Assembly: GCA_910574475.1 (NCBI GenBank)
Contig: CAJTAT010000011.1
Span: forward strand, 1 to 41,097
DNA: 41,097 nucleotides
Direction of reading: 5' to 3'
DNA from: Clostridia bacterium
Lineage (GTDB): Bacteria; Bacillota; Clostridia; Lachnospirales; Lachnospiraceae
Shown here: positions 24,263 to 32,485 of the stretch, piece after piece
How the letters are laid out: each line of letters begins with the position of its first letter
How positions within the stretch are numbered: position 1 is the first letter of the stretch
Notes under the pieces: model-generated
The model's input: the letters and a program-made list of their open reading frames with translations, nothing else
Told to the model about the DNA's origin: nothing
Databases searched by the model: none
Position numbers and translations under genes: made by a program

Positions 24263-25638
24263 GTTGACTCACCTCCTTGTGACGATTCGGATGTTTTCAC
24301 CGTAAAAGCACGAGTGATCTTGATTGCAAAAATCAAAGTGACTGCTGTTGTCAACAGGTCTGCCGCTGGCTGCACCCAAATGACCCCGGATAGCTGAAAA
24401 AGCCGGGGCAGCGTATAGATCAAGGGCAGGAAAAATACTCCTTGACGGCTCAAACTTAACAGTCCGCCCACCAGACTTTTCCCGATAGAGAGGTAAAGGC
24501 TTGCATACACCATCTGGAAGCCAAAGGTAACAAACAATACTGCGTTCAGCCGGAGGGCCGCACTTGCCAGCTTTACCATTTCTGCATTAGTTCCAAAAAT
24601 AGACACGATTGGTTCTGCAAAAGCAAAAAGTACGATGGTCACGATCACACCAAATGTAGTAGACCAGATCAGGCAAAGCCGGATAGCCTCTTTCAAACGG
24701 GCAAACTGTCTTGCGCCGTAGTTATATCCGGCGAATGGCTGGAAACCTTTCAGAAAGCCAAAGACGATGTAAGTTCCGACTGTCATAATACGGGTAACTG
24801 CTCCCATCGCCGCCACAGCATAGTCCCCATAGGGCTTTGCAGCACTGTTGGTAAGTCCCATAGATGCGCTGGCAAGAAGCTGGAACAAAAGCACAGGAAT
24901 ACCGATTTTCAAAATCTCGCCCAGGAGCTGGGGCGAAAGCTGGATATTCCGCAGCGACAGCCGTAGGACGCCTTGCTTTGTTGCTATGTACCCAACGTAA
25001 AGAGCCATGTTGACACCCAGTGAAATCACCGTGGCGATGGCCGCGCCCTCAATGCCCCAATCCAGGGCATAAATCATTATGGGGTCTAAAATGATGTTGA
25101 TGATACTTCCAGTGAGCATGGAGATCATGGTGAACCGGGTAGCGCCCTGCGCGGTCAGAAGATTGTTCATCGTGACCGTAAACACATTGATGATGGAGCC
25201 AGTCACATAGATTTGGGCGTAGGCTCTCGCATAGGGCAGGATCGTGTTTGTTGCTCCCAGCGAAGTTAAAACGGGATCAAGGAACACCATAATTCCTGTA
25301 ATGATTACCGCCCCGACAAAGATGCTGGCGAACAGGGCGGTGGATGCGGTTCGATTGGCCTCCGCATTGTCCCCCTTCCCAAGCAGCCGGGAGATATAGG
25401 AAGATGCTCCTGCTCCAAACATCATTCCCAGACCGATGACGATCTGCACAATGGGAAATACCACGGATACCGCCCCCATCTGGCTCATGCCCAGGCCGCT
25501 GACAAAATAGGCGTCAATGGCGTTGTAGAGTGCGGAGATCAGCATACCGATCATGGTCGGTACGCCTAACTTCATCAACGAGGCTGCTACCGGCTCGTCC
25601 CGCATGATACTGATTCGATTGTTGCTTTGCTGGTTCAT
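24259..25638 (-). CDS. MATE-family multidrug exporter
   Basis: A 459-residue, 12-helix MATE transporter (VSVVFPIVQIVIGLGMMFGAG; NNLLTAQGATRF; FGFLKGFQPFAGYNYGAR are family landmarks), of the NorM/DinF-like group that exports cationic compounds using Na+ or H+. Its ATG overlaps the stop of the upstream CDF gene (ATGA), and its own end overlaps the DtxR start. The row TetR-CDF-MATE-DtxR thus reads as one unit. Confidence 0.93.
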   Translation of the reverse strand: MNQQSNNRISIMRDEPVAASLMKLGVPTMIGMLISALYNAIDAYFVSGLGMSQMGAVSVVFPIVQIVIGLGMMFGAGASSYISRLLGKGDNAEANRTASTALFASIFVGAVIITGIMVFLDPVLTSLGATNTILPYARAYAQIYVTGSIINVFTVTMNNLLTAQGATRFTMISMLTGSIINIILDPIMIYALDWGIEGAAIATVISLGVNMALYVGYIATKQGVLRLSLRNIQLSPQLLGEILKIGIPVLLFQLLASASMGLTNSAAKPYGDYAVAAMGAVTRIMTVGTYIVFGFLKGFQPFAGYNYGARQFARLKEAIRLCLIWSTTFGVIVTIVLFAFAEPIVSIFGTNAEMVKLASAALRLNAVLFVTFGFQMVYASLYLSIGKSLVGGLLSLSRQGVFFLPLIYTLPRLFQLSGVIWVQPAADLLTTAVTLIFAIKITRAFTVKTSESSQGGEST

Positions 25639-26849
25639 TTGTTGTCCTCCTGATTTTTTGATTTATTTCGACGGTGGGAACCGTATCGCTCCCGCCGAAG
25701 AATACTTTTGATGATCGTGCGGTATTGCGGATTTTCACTTTCCAATTCCTGCTCGATTTCCTGGCAAATGATTTCCTCGTTCTTTTGCAGTTCCGCAGGG
25801 TAAAGCAGATCAAATGCGACAGTGGTATAGCAACCACTTTCAATCAGCCGGAAATTGTCTATGTTGATCTTTTTACTGTGCCTTTGCAGGGCAAGCTCAA
25901 CCTTTTTCCGTAAATGTGCCGCCAGTGCGCCATCGCCTATGAGGTAGTCCGCTTGAATGAAACAGTCACAATGAAACTGCTCGTATAAGGCGCAGGAGAT
26001 TTTATGGATTGCGTTGTAAAGCTGTTCACTATCTTTTCTGTATCCCTCAATCCACAGGGAGATTACAAAATAGCCAAACCCATAATCATGCACCATCAAA
26101 TTCTGTACCGCCGCAATTTCCGGGTATGCCTCAACAGTCCGCAGAACATCGTCAATGATATTCTGCTGGTCGGCTTGGCCCATGACCCGTCCCAGGACTT
26201 CCCAAAGGCTTTTTATCCCCGCTATCACAATAAATCCAGATACCACAACGCCGCAGTAGCCGTCGATCTGCCAGCCTGTCACATGGCCGACTATGGTTGA
26301 GAACAAGACCCCTCCCGTGGCAGCGGCATCGCTGATACAGTCCGCCGCAGTTGCTTTCAGTGTTTCGGAATTTGTTGCTTTCGCAAACTGCTGGTTGTAA
26401 AAATACATATAGCCTTTTACCAGAATGGACAGTACCAGGACAATGATCGTTGCCACGCTGAACAGCGGCTTTTGAGGGCTGACAATGGACTGAAAAGAGG
26501 TGTGTACGAGTTTTCCACCCATCAGCACCACGGCAAGGGATGCAAAAATCCCCATAATCCATTCAAAGCGTCCATGGCCGAACGGGTGGGTACTCCCCCT
26601 GCCATACCGTGCGATCTGAAATCCCAAAAGCGTCATAAGTGAAATCCCTGCGTCTGACAGGTTGTTAAATCCGTCCGCAGATATGGCAACCGACCGGCTC
26701 AAAAACCCGGTCACGATTTTTGCCGTACACAAGAGCAAATTCAGGACAATGCCCGCGATGCTTGACAGTGAGGCATACGCTCTTTTTACTGCCATTTCGG
26801 ATGTGTTCGGCTTCCCTCTGAAATACAGTTTGATTAGTTGCGCCATCAT
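25635..26849 (-). CDS. Cation diffusion facilitator (CDF) family transporter
   Basis: A 404-residue CDF protein. The metal-site motifs are ADGFNNLSDAG in helix 2 and AADCISDAAATGG in helix 5, both with the expected aspartates. The cytoplasmic dimer domain follows (about 205-290), plus an extended tail (ELESENPQYRTII). CDF proteins export Zn2+, Mn2+, Fe2+ or similar ions by proton exchange. The start ATG at 26849 follows AAAGGAGG. A perfect inverted repeat (26870-26895) lies just upstream, the likely binding site of the TetR regulator encoded before it. Confidence 0.92.
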   Translation of the reverse strand: MMAQLIKLYFRGKPNTSEMAVKRAYASLSSIAGIVLNLLLCTAKIVTGFLSRSVAISADGFNNLSDAGISLMTLLGFQIARYGRGSTHPFGHGRFEWIMGIFASLAVVLMGGKLVHTSFQSIVSPQKPLFSVATIIVLVLSILVKGYMYFYNQQFAKATNSETLKATAADCISDAAATGGVLFSTIVGHVTGWQIDGYCGVVVSGFIVIAGIKSLWEVLGRVMGQADQQNIIDDVLRTVEAYPEIAAVQNLMVHDYGFGYFVISLWIEGYRKDSEQLYNAIHKISCALYEQFHCDCFIQADYLIGDGALAAHLRKKVELALQRHSKKINIDNFRLIESGCYTTVAFDLLYPAELQKNEEIICQEIEQELESENPQYRTIIKSILRRERYGSHRRNKSKNQEDNK

Positions 26850-26869
26850 AGGCTGTTCCTCCTTTAATC

Positions 26870-26895
26870 TTGAACAATAGTTCATTATTGTTCAA
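26870..26895 (-). promoter_or_regulatory. Inverted-repeat operator before the CDF gene
   Basis: TTGAACAATA (26870-26879) and TATTGTTCAA (26886-26895), perfect arms around 6 bp. The half-site TTGAACA recurs at the tetR promoter (27497-27512), so both are probably bound by the same TetR protein. As RNA it could also fold between the tetR terminator and the CDF ribosome site. Confidence 0.65.
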
Positions 26896-26926
26896 TAAAA
26901 AAAGGAACCGGTCTAAAGACCGATCC
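26896..26926 (-). terminator. Terminator overlapping the tetR stop codon
   Basis: On the minus strand CGGTCT-TT-AGACCG, extended by GG pairs, is followed by CCTTTTTTT. The stem covers the tetR stop codon (26913-26915). It should reduce tetR read-through into the CDF-MATE-DtxR genes, which would then depend on the operator region downstream. Confidence 0.65.
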
Positions 26927-27482
26927 CCGACAAATACATTTTGGATAATTTGTGTAAAATCATAATCGCCCATTCCTTTCCCTTGTAGTGGTACATGATC
27001 TGCATGAGGCCGTCCACAAAATTGTTCGCAATAATGTGGATGAAAACTGTGTCGGCGGAACTGTCGTCCCGATGCTCCAACAAATGCGCTTCTATATCTT
27101 TGACAAAGCGTTCTTTCTCACATTCATACTTTGTGCCGCCGCCCTTGTCGATCAGGATGATAAATTCTTTCCGATGGTCAAAGAGGTTCAGCAGACATTC
27201 AGTTTCAGCCTTGCTTAACCCATAGATTTCTGTGTTGCTGTGCTTGCTTTCATCTGCTCCGCCAGCGGTCAATACCCGTTCCCAATCATACAGAACAGGG
27301 CGGAGGATGGCATCGAACAGATCAGCCTTGTTCTTGTAGTAAGAATAGATTAGGCCGGTAGGGATTTTCGCTTTGGCCGCGATATTACGCATAGCAGCCA
27401 GTTTGTAACCTCTATCATAAAATTCATCCAGAGCCGCGACAAGAATTTTCTCCCGTATCTCGTCCTTCAATACTTGTGCCAT
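26913..27482 (-). CDS. TetR-family regulator of the CDF-MATE genes
   Basis: A 189-residue TetR protein. The HTH spans about residues 10-55 (ILVAALDEFYDRGYKLAAMRNIAAKAKIPTGLIYSYYKNK); the ligand domain includes NLFDHRKEFIILIDKGGGTKYE. The ATG at 27482 follows TTGGAGGG; ten upstream in-frame residues lie ahead of that site and are not used. Its promoter carries a palindromic site, and the same half-site occurs in front of the CDF gene, supporting autorepression and control of the transport genes. Confidence 0.9.
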   Translation of the reverse strand: MAQVLKDEIREKILVAALDEFYDRGYKLAAMRNIAAKAKIPTGLIYSYYKNKADLFDAILRPVLYDWERVLTAGGADESKHSNTEIYGLSKAETECLLNLFDHRKEFIILIDKGGGTKYECEKERFVKDIEAHLLEHRDDSSADTVFIHIIANNFVDGLMQIMYHYKGKEWAIMILHKLSKMYLSGIGL

Positions 27483-27496
27483 AGCGCCCTCCAATA

Positions 27497-27540
27497 TTGA
27501 ATTACTGTTCAAGTATAGCCAAGAGTGCTGCGTTTGTCAA
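27497..27540 (-). promoter_or_regulatory. tetR promoter with overlapping operator
   Basis: On the minus strand TTGACA (27540-27535), 17-bp spacer, TATACT (27517-27512). The inverted repeat TTGAACAGTAATTCAA (27512-27497) starts at the end of the -10 element and covers the transcription start, the classic autorepression position. Confidence 0.8.
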
Positions 27541-27645
27541 GACCTATTTTGCTTCTACAAATAGTGTGAATTATTTTATCCAATCGATAGAACTGTATAG
27601 ACATATTCAAAGCAAAAGAGGAACGGTAAAATGTAATAGGGTGAT

Positions 27646-28023
27646 ATGAATATGGCAAAAAGGCCCGTACCACGATATGATTTCAAGGCTTTTGGGGCGG
27701 CAATTAAGGCGGCGCGGCTGGAACGCAAGGAGAGCCGGAAAAAGGTATGCGACGAGATGTATTTATCCCCGCGCTATCTCGCCAACATTGAGAACAAGGG
27801 CCAGCACCCAAGCCTGCAAATCTTCTTTGAGCTAATACTGCGTTACAACATATCCGTTGACCAATTCCTTTTGGAGCAGCCCACAGGAAAGAACACCCAG
27901 CGCCGTCAGCTTGATGTTCTGCTGGATGGTATGAACGATAACGGGTTGCGGATCGTGACTGCAACAGCAAAAGAAATCGTGCAGATTGAACAGGCCCAAC
28001 CAAACGGACAGGAGGACGCTTAA
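27646..28023 (+). CDS. XRE-family regulator (transposon type)
   Basis: A 125-residue protein with an N-terminal Cro/C1-type HTH at about residues 15-65 (FGAAIKAARLERKESRKKVCDEMYLSPRYLANIENKGQHPS) and a C-terminal helical tail (LDVLLDGMNDNGLRIVTATAKEI). The type is common near the ends of Tn1549-like clostridial elements. A second ATG two codons in (27652) is equally possible. A convergent terminator overlaps its end. Confidence 0.85.
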   Translation: MNMAKRPVPRYDFKAFGAAIKAARLERKESRKKVCDEMYLSPRYLANIENKGQHPSLQIFFELILRYNISVDQFLLEQPTGKNTQRRQLDVLLDGMNDNGLRIVTATAKEIVQIEQAQPNGQEDA

Positions 28024-28039
28024 CCGCGCCCTCCTGTCC
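28006..28039. terminator. Bidirectional hairpin between convergent genes
   Basis: GGACAGGAGG (28006-28015) pairs perfectly with CCTCCTGTCC (28030-28039). It spans the XRE stop codon and lies just before the end of the convergent 100-residue gene. Confidence 0.6.
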
Positions 28040-28049
28040 CGCTCTGCCG

Positions 28050-28352
28050 CTATTTACCCATGCACTTGGCCCGGAACAAATCACACTGACGTTTTATCTC
28101 AGCGATTTCCTGTTTGGTCAAATCCCGCTCATTGTCGGTTATCTGATCTTCCATAAAACTTGCGTAAGCGTCCAGTAGACTGTCCAGCAAAACCTCCGGC
28201 GTGGCCATATGCTCGGCACTATACCAAGTACTCCGCACAGGTTCCCAAGCCATTAACGCATAACCGTGTTTAGTGAACACAACTTCATAGAGCGGGTCTT
28301 GCTGAAGGTAATCATCGAAAATCGCAAGCACTTTCTCAAATGTCAGCATCAA
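28050..28352 (-). CDS. Small conserved protein of conjugative elements
   Basis: A 100-residue acidic protein (LTFEKVLAIFDDYLQQD; HGYALMAWEP; DQITDNERDLTKQEIAEIKRQCDLF). I do not recognise a domain. It sits between an XRE regulator and tnpV on the same strand as tnpV (8 bp gap), an arrangement typical of small ORFs in clostridial mobile elements. A second Met follows directly after the first. Confidence 0.6.
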   Translation of the reverse strand: MMLTFEKVLAIFDDYLQQDPLYEVVFTKHGYALMAWEPVRSTWYSAEHMATPEVLLDSLLDAYASFMEDQITDNERDLTKQEIAEIKRQCDLFRAKCMGK

Positions 28353-28360
28353 ATCGCCCC

Positions 28361-28723
28361 CTAAACATAAATCAAATCAGCCATAATAATTTCTTCCACC
28401 CTGACCCGACAATTATTCACCAAACCCACCCATGTCATCTGGTCACGGGCTTTCAATTCCTCGGTCGCGCCAGCGGCCTCCATCATCTGAGGGAGCATTC
28501 TGTCCATCCACTCCTGGGCGGTATCGTCAATGTCCAGCAGGTGGGCGGTGAGTTTTCCGCTGCCCGCCAGTTCCCGCCACAGGTCATGCTTGTGTTGCTT
28601 CAAGTAGCTGCGCCGCAGACTGCCATACTTGCCGACTGTCCTGACCGGCTCTGCCGATTCGGGGTCTAGTGCCAGATCAGGGATGTAGTAGTCGCCTACT
28701 TTCGTATAGGTTAATTCTGCCAT
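28361..28723 (-). CDS. tnpV: TnpV-like protein of clostridial transposons
   Basis: A 120-residue protein matching the TnpV pattern: start MAELTYTKVGDYYIPDLAL, then KYGSLRRSYLKQHK and IDDTAQEWMDRMLPQMMEAAGATEELKARDQMTWVG. TnpV occurs in Tn4451-like and related clostridial elements; its job is unknown. The ATG at 28723 follows AAGGAGG; a longer upstream frame has no ribosome site. The gene faces, and probably interrupted, a virD4-like gene whose last ~128 codons remain at 28809-29195. Confidence 0.8.
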   Translation of the reverse strand: MAELTYTKVGDYYIPDLALDPESAEPVRTVGKYGSLRRSYLKQHKHDLWRELAGSGKLTAHLLDIDDTAQEWMDRMLPQMMEAAGATEELKARDQMTWVGLVNNCRVRVEEIIMADLIYV

Positions 28724-28808
28724 AATGAACCTCCTTGTGTTCAAGTCCCATTGTCCTATTCTTTCCACGAAAAGTCCAGTTGATCGTGTCCCTGTTCGTG
28801 AATTTTTG

Positions 28809-29195
28809 TGGGCAACTGAACTCGTCACAAGGTATTATGGCACATCTCTGATGTCACCGGACGAATTGAAAACACTTCCAAAAGGACATTTTATCCTTGC
28901 AAAAACGGGAAACTGTCCTATGCAGACCCGGCTTCCCCTGTTTCTTAAATGGGGGATTCAGCTTGGCGATGCGTATGAGGTGCCGGAGCAGGCTGCCAGA
29001 AGTGTGAAGTATGCAGATCGCTTTGAACTGGAACAGGAGATTGTGCGGCGCAGAGATGCAGAAGATGATGAATGGGAAGAACCGCCAATGTCTGATGCCG
29101 GTGAAATATTCAAGGGCGGTCAGCAACAGTCACAAGCGCAGACGGCGAAAGAACACAGCAGCATACCAAGACGTCCTCCGCTGCGAACCGATTAG
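28809..29195 (+). pseudogene. C-terminal fragment of a VirD4/TraG coupling protein
   Basis: The readable part begins about WATELVTRYYG and runs MSPDELKTLPKGHFILAKTG, RLPLFLKWGI and a charged tail ending PRRPPLRTD. LPKGHFIxxKTG with LxLFxxWGI is characteristic of the last part of VirD4-type coupling ATPases, which link the relaxosome to the conjugation pore. The ATPase core is missing, and the upstream ~80 bp belong to the tnpV leader, so the gene is a 5'-truncated remnant. The HTH gene that follows is in the normal order for such elements. Confidence 0.75.
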
Positions 29196-29209
29196 GAGGT
29201 GATCCAGGT

Positions 29210-29473
29210 ATGGGGTATTTTTCTAACATCTACAAAGCAGAACTGCCCCATCGTGCCAAAACCGTGTATATGTATTTGAAAGACCGGAGCAATGCACAGG
29301 GACAATGCTATCCAGCGATTGGTACCATCGCAAAGGAACTACATCTGTCCCGGCGCACGGTGGAACGTGCGATTCAGGATTTGATTACAGCCGGACTCTT
29401 AAAGAAAGAACAACGTTGGCGGGAGAACGGCGGCAGGAGCAGTCTGCTGTTTACTCTGACAGACTGTAATTAA
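29210..29473 (+). CDS. Helix-turn-helix protein of a conjugative transposon
   Basis: An 87-residue winged HTH protein (YFSNIYKAELPHRAKTVYMYL; AIGTIAKELHLSRRTVERAIQDLITAGLLKKEQRWRENGGRSS). Similar to replication-initiator-like HTH domains, it is usually encoded after virD4 in Firmicute conjugative transposons. RBS GGAGGTGATCC. A strong hairpin follows. Confidence 0.85.
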   Translation: MGYFSNIYKAELPHRAKTVYMYLKDRSNAQGQCYPAIGTIAKELHLSRRTVERAIQDLITAGLLKKEQRWRENGGRSSLLFTLTDCN

Positions 29474-29480
29474 AAAGTAT

Positions 29481-29515
29481 CGCCACCAAGGGGAGCATCT
29501 GTCCTCTTGGTGGCG
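29481..29515 (+). terminator. Terminator after the HTH gene
   Basis: CGCCACCAAG (29481-29490) pairs with CTTGGTGGCG (29506-29515), a perfect 10-bp stem extended inward by GG/CC pairs. No long T run is present. Between here and 29574 there is no gene I can support. Confidence 0.6.
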
Positions 29516-29574
29516 TATGGATTATGTCACTGCGGCGTATCCAGAAGGGATCACCTGAAGAAATCCTAATAGAC

Positions 29575-29606
29575 AGAGAAAAAGAACCACCTTCCGTGAA
29601 AGGTGG
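29575..29606 (-). terminator. Terminator of the minus-strand XRE gene
   Basis: On the minus strand CCACCTT-TCACGG-AAGGTGG is followed by TTCTTTTTCT. It lies 7 bp past the stop codon of the XRE gene. Confidence 0.75.
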
Positions 29607-29613
29607 CAGTCTC

Positions 29614-29949
29614 TTATCTGTTGTTCAGCATCTCCTGAATTGCTGCGCGGATAACAGATTTATCACGGTCGTTCAGTCGCATATACTGACGCAAAAGCTG
29701 TTGATCCTCGCTGTCTATGTGCTGAATCTGTGGATGAAGGATAGCATCGCCAGGGATGTTTAAGGTGTCAACAAGACGCAAAAGAATATCGATGCTTGGA
29801 CGCTTTTCCTCGTTCTCTAAAGCCATAAGGAAGCGGGCGGTAGTTCCCACTTTTTCCGCAACCTCTTCCTGTGTTCGATTTGCATCTACACGGTATTTTT
29901 TGAAGATAGGCCCCATGTAGGAAATATCCATTTTTTCTGTTTCAGCCAC
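29614..29949 (-). CDS. XRE-family transcriptional regulator
   Basis: A 111-residue regulator with an HTH at about residues 12-66 (IFKKYRVDANRTQEEVAEKVGTTARFLMALENEEKRPSIDILLRLV) and a helical C-terminus ending LNDRDKSVIRAAIQEMLNN. The ribosome site is GGAGGTGAACTG. It stands alone, facing the HTH gene, and is probably mobile-element derived. The gap 29950-30082 holds no gene I can support. Confidence 0.88.
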   Translation of the reverse strand: MAETEKMDISYMGPIFKKYRVDANRTQEEVAEKVGTTARFLMALENEEKRPSIDILLRLVDTLNIPGDAILHPQIQHIDSEDQQLLRQYMRLNDRDKSVIRAAIQEMLNNR

Positions 29950-30082
29950 TATCAGTTCACCTCCAATACCATTTTACAGTTCAGGTATCGAGGCGTGAAC
30001 GTTCTGCGAGTTCGTGAATAACACGAAATATGAAAAAAGGTGCCATATAAAGTAACACCATATTTAACAAATGTAAGAAAAT

Positions 30083-30132
30083 AAAAAGACAACTTTGCTA
30101 TTCTGATTTTACAGAAGCAAAGTTGTCTTTTT
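30083..30132. terminator. Bidirectional terminator after hcp
   Basis: AAAAAGACAACTTTGC (30083-30098) pairs perfectly with GCAAAGTTGTCTTTTT (30117-30132), giving a 16-bp stem with T runs on both strands, 15 bp past the hcp stop. Confidence 0.85.
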
Positions 30133-30147
30133 TATTTATGCATGAGT

Positions 30148-31776
30148 TTAAAAAAAGAATTTCAGATCTTCTTCTACTGTGCTAATTCCCGCAATACCAA
30201 AGTTCTCTACCAAAACTTTTGCCACATTGGGGCTGAGGAATGCCGGGAGAGTGGGACCGAGATGGATATTCTTCACGCCAAGATACAGAAGCGCCAGCAG
30301 AACGATGACAGCCTTCTGCTCATACCACGCAATGTTGTAGGCGATGGGCAGGTCGTTGATATCGTCCAGACCGAAAACTTCCTTGAGCTTCAAAGCAATG
30401 ACAGCCAGAGAATACGAATCGTTGCACTGCCCGGCGTCCAGAACACGAGGAATGCCGTTGATGTCGCCCAAAGGCAGTTTGTTGTACTTGTATTTCGCGC
30501 ATCCGGCTGTCAAGATCACAGCATCTTTCGGCAGTGCCTTGGCAAATTCGGTATAGTATTCCCGGCTCTTGGCACGGCCGTCACAGCCCGCCATCACAAC
30601 GAACTTTTTGATCGCGCCGCTTTTTACCGCATCGACCACCTGATCCGCCAGAGCCAGAACCTGCGCGTGTGCAAATCCGCCGATCAGCTCTCCTGTTTCA
30701 ATTTCAGTAGGTGCAGCGCATCTTTTTGCGTGTTCAATGATAACGGAAAAATCCTTCTGCTCCCCGATTTCTCCTGGGATATGGGTACATCCCGGATATC
30801 CTGCTGCGCCAGTAGTGTAGAGTCTGTCTTTGTAGCTGTCTTTAGGAGGCACGATGCAGTTGGTCGTCATCAGGATAGGACCGTTGAAGGATTCAAATTC
30901 CTCCTTCTGCTTCCACCACGCATTGCCGTAGTTGCCGATAAAGTTGGGATACTTTTTGAATGCCGGGTAATAGTGGGCAGGGAGCATCTCGGAATGGGTA
31001 TAAACATCCACGCCGGTTCCCTGTGTCTGCTCCAGCAGCATTTCCAAATCCCGCAGGTCGTGACCGGAAACCAGAATACCGGGATTTGTCCCAACGCCAA
31101 TATTTACCTTCGTAATTTCGGGATTTCCATAGGCTTCCGTGTTGGCCTTGTCCAGCAGAGACATACCGGATACGCCGTGTTTTCCGGTTTCCATTGTCAG
31201 AGCAATCAATTCTTCTACGCTGAGATTGTCATCCAGTGTAGCTGCCAGCGCCCGCTGAAGGAAGGCATCGACCTCCTCATCATCCTTCAGTAGAACGTTT
31301 GCGTGTTTGGAGTATGCGGACAATCCCTTCAGACCGTAGGTAATCAGTTCTCGCAGAGAACGGATATCCTCGTTTTCAGTAGAAAGAACACCGACAGTTG
31401 CGGCTTTTTCTTCCCAATTGCCAGAGCCATTCCATTTTGCCGCTTCGGGCAGACCGGAAGGATCGGCAATCTGCGCCAACAGCACATCTTTTTCAGTCAG
31501 TGTGGCACGGATTCTTGCCTCAATGCTCTCTTTGTCAAAATTTGCATTGGTGATGGTGGTGAACAGATTCAGGGTAATCAAGTGATTGATTTCCGCAGAT
31601 ACCTGCTTCCCTTCCTGACGCAGTGCAGTTGTAACAGCTGAAATCCCTTTTGTGACATAGACCAGCAGATCCTGCATAGCTGCCACATCAGGCTTCTTCC
31701 CGCATACACCGGACATGGTGCAACCTTTGCACCCGGCGGTTTCCTGACACTGATAGCAAAACATTTTTTGTTCCAT
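30148..31776 (-). CDS. hcp: Hybrid-cluster protein (hydroxylamine/NO reductase)
   Basis: A 542-residue Hcp. The N-terminal cluster cysteines follow the strict-anaerobe class pattern: Cys7, Cys10, Cys19, Cys25 (CYQC, then CTMSGVC). The ligands of the hybrid Fe-S-O cluster lie in [41 protein letters not shown] and [11 protein letters not shown]. Hcp reduces NO or hydroxylamine and protects anaerobes from nitrosative stress. It is the last gene of a minus-strand unit: 2[4Fe-4S] protein, cupin, ferredoxin, hcp. A Crp/Fnr regulator is divergent from that unit. The start follows AGGAGG. A long open frame on the opposite strand is a codon-bias shadow. Confidence 0.97.
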   Translation of the reverse strand: MEQKMFCYQCQETAGCKGCTMSGVCGKKPDVAAMQDLLVYVTKGISAVTTALRQEGKQVSAEINHLITLNLFTTITNANFDKESIEARIRATLTEKDVLLAQIADPSGLPEAAKWNGSGNWEEKAATVGVLSTENEDIRSLRELITYGLKGLSAYSKHANVLLKDDEEVDAFLQRALAATLDDNLSVEELIALTMETGKHGVSGMSLLDKANTEAYGNPEITKVNIGVGTNPGILVSGHDLRDLEMLLEQTQGTGVDVYTHSEMLPAHYYPAFKKYPNFIGNYGNAWWKQKEEFESFNGPILMTTNCIVPPKDSYKDRLYTTGAAGYPGCTHIPGEIGEQKDFSVIIEHAKRCAAPTEIETGELIGGFAHAQVLALADQVVDAVKSGAIKKFVVMAGCDGRAKSREYYTEFAKALPKDAVILTAGCAKYKYNKLPLGDINGIPRVLDAGQCNDSYSLAVIALKLKEVFGLDDINDLPIAYNIAWYEQKAVIVLLALLYLGVKNIHLGPTLPAFLSPNVAKVLVENFGIAGISTVEEDLKFFF

Positions 31777-31855
31777 AATAGACCTCCTAAAAACTTTTAA
31801 AATTTGAAATGATGTAGTTACTTTTCAATCAAAAAAGTATATAGATGCGCTTGAA

Positions 31856-32044
31856 TTAATCTTCCCAAGCGATTGCAGACACAGGACACGAATCAATTGC
31901 ATCCTGCACGGCGCTTTGATTGTCATCGTTTGCTGGTTGGTATGCTTCCGCCTTCTCGTGCTCATTCATACGAAAAACTTCGTCGCAGATCCCACAGCAA
32001 AGCCCGCAGCCAATGCAGAGATTCTGATCTACTTTTATTTTCAT
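31856..32044 (-). CDS. Short ferredoxin
   Basis: A 62-residue single-cluster ferredoxin: MKIKVDQNLCIGCGLCCGICDEVF carries the CxxCxxC-x3-C-type cluster motif, and a lone cysteine in DSCPVSAI completes the set. It has the size of mono-cluster bacterial ferredoxins of the Thermotoga/Desulfovibrio type. It probably donates electrons to Hcp. Start at 32044 after GGAGGTGATTTT; upstream in-frame codons lie on the ribosome site. Confidence 0.92.
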   Translation of the reverse strand: MKIKVDQNLCIGCGLCCGICDEVFRMNEHEKAEAYQPANDDNQSAVQDAIDSCPVSAIAWED

Positions 32045-32077
32045 AAAATCACCTCCCTCTGTCAATTTTACGTTTGA

Positions 32078-32410
32078 TTAAAATACAACGACCAAAAGCA
32101 TCTTGAACGCTTCCTGTCCATATACCGCGTGAGGGTGTCCAGCTGGCATGACGATGGATTCTCCTTCATGCAACAGATATTCTGTGCCGTCAATGGTGAT
32201 TTTTCCAACGCCGTCCAGACAGGTTACGAAAGCGTCGCCGCCCGATTCATGGGTGCTGATTTCCTCGCCCTTTGCGAATGAGAACAGGGTAATACTTACT
32301 GCCGGATTTTGCGCCAGCGTCTTGCTGACTACCTGCCCCTCCTGATAGGAGATCTGCTCCTTCAGCGTCAGAACCTCGGCTTGCGCAATGTTTTTCATTT
32401 TTTTACTCAT
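32078..32410 (-). CDS. Cupin-domain protein
   Basis: A 110-residue single cupin barrel. Motif 1 is in ISTHESGGDAFVTCLDGVG and motif 2 in GESIVMPAGHPHAV, with His and Glu metal ligands present. Small cupins of this kind are frequent beside hcp in Clostridia, but their substrate is unknown. Start at 32410 after GCAGGAGGTG. The 75-bp gap to the upstream gene contains no clear terminator. Confidence 0.9.
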   Translation of the reverse strand: MSKKMKNIAQAEVLTLKEQISYQEGQVVSKTLAQNPAVSITLFSFAKGEEISTHESGGDAFVTCLDGVGKITIDGTEYLLHEGESIVMPAGHPHAVYGQEAFKMLLVVVF

Positions 32411-32485
32411 AACAGTCACCTCCTGCAATATAATTTGTTTTTGTCTGTCGGATATATTCCAAAAACTGAAGAACCGAATCAGAGG

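Noticed and set aside
29524..29763. A 79-codon plus-strand frame between the HTH and XRE genes
   Set aside because: Its second half is antisense to the XRE gene and the first half crosses that gene's terminator; no ribosome site.
30142..31293. A 383-codon plus-strand open frame over hcp
   Set aside because: It is antisense to a complete, motif-rich hcp gene; its translation has no recognisable domain and no ribosome site. It is a codon-bias shadow.
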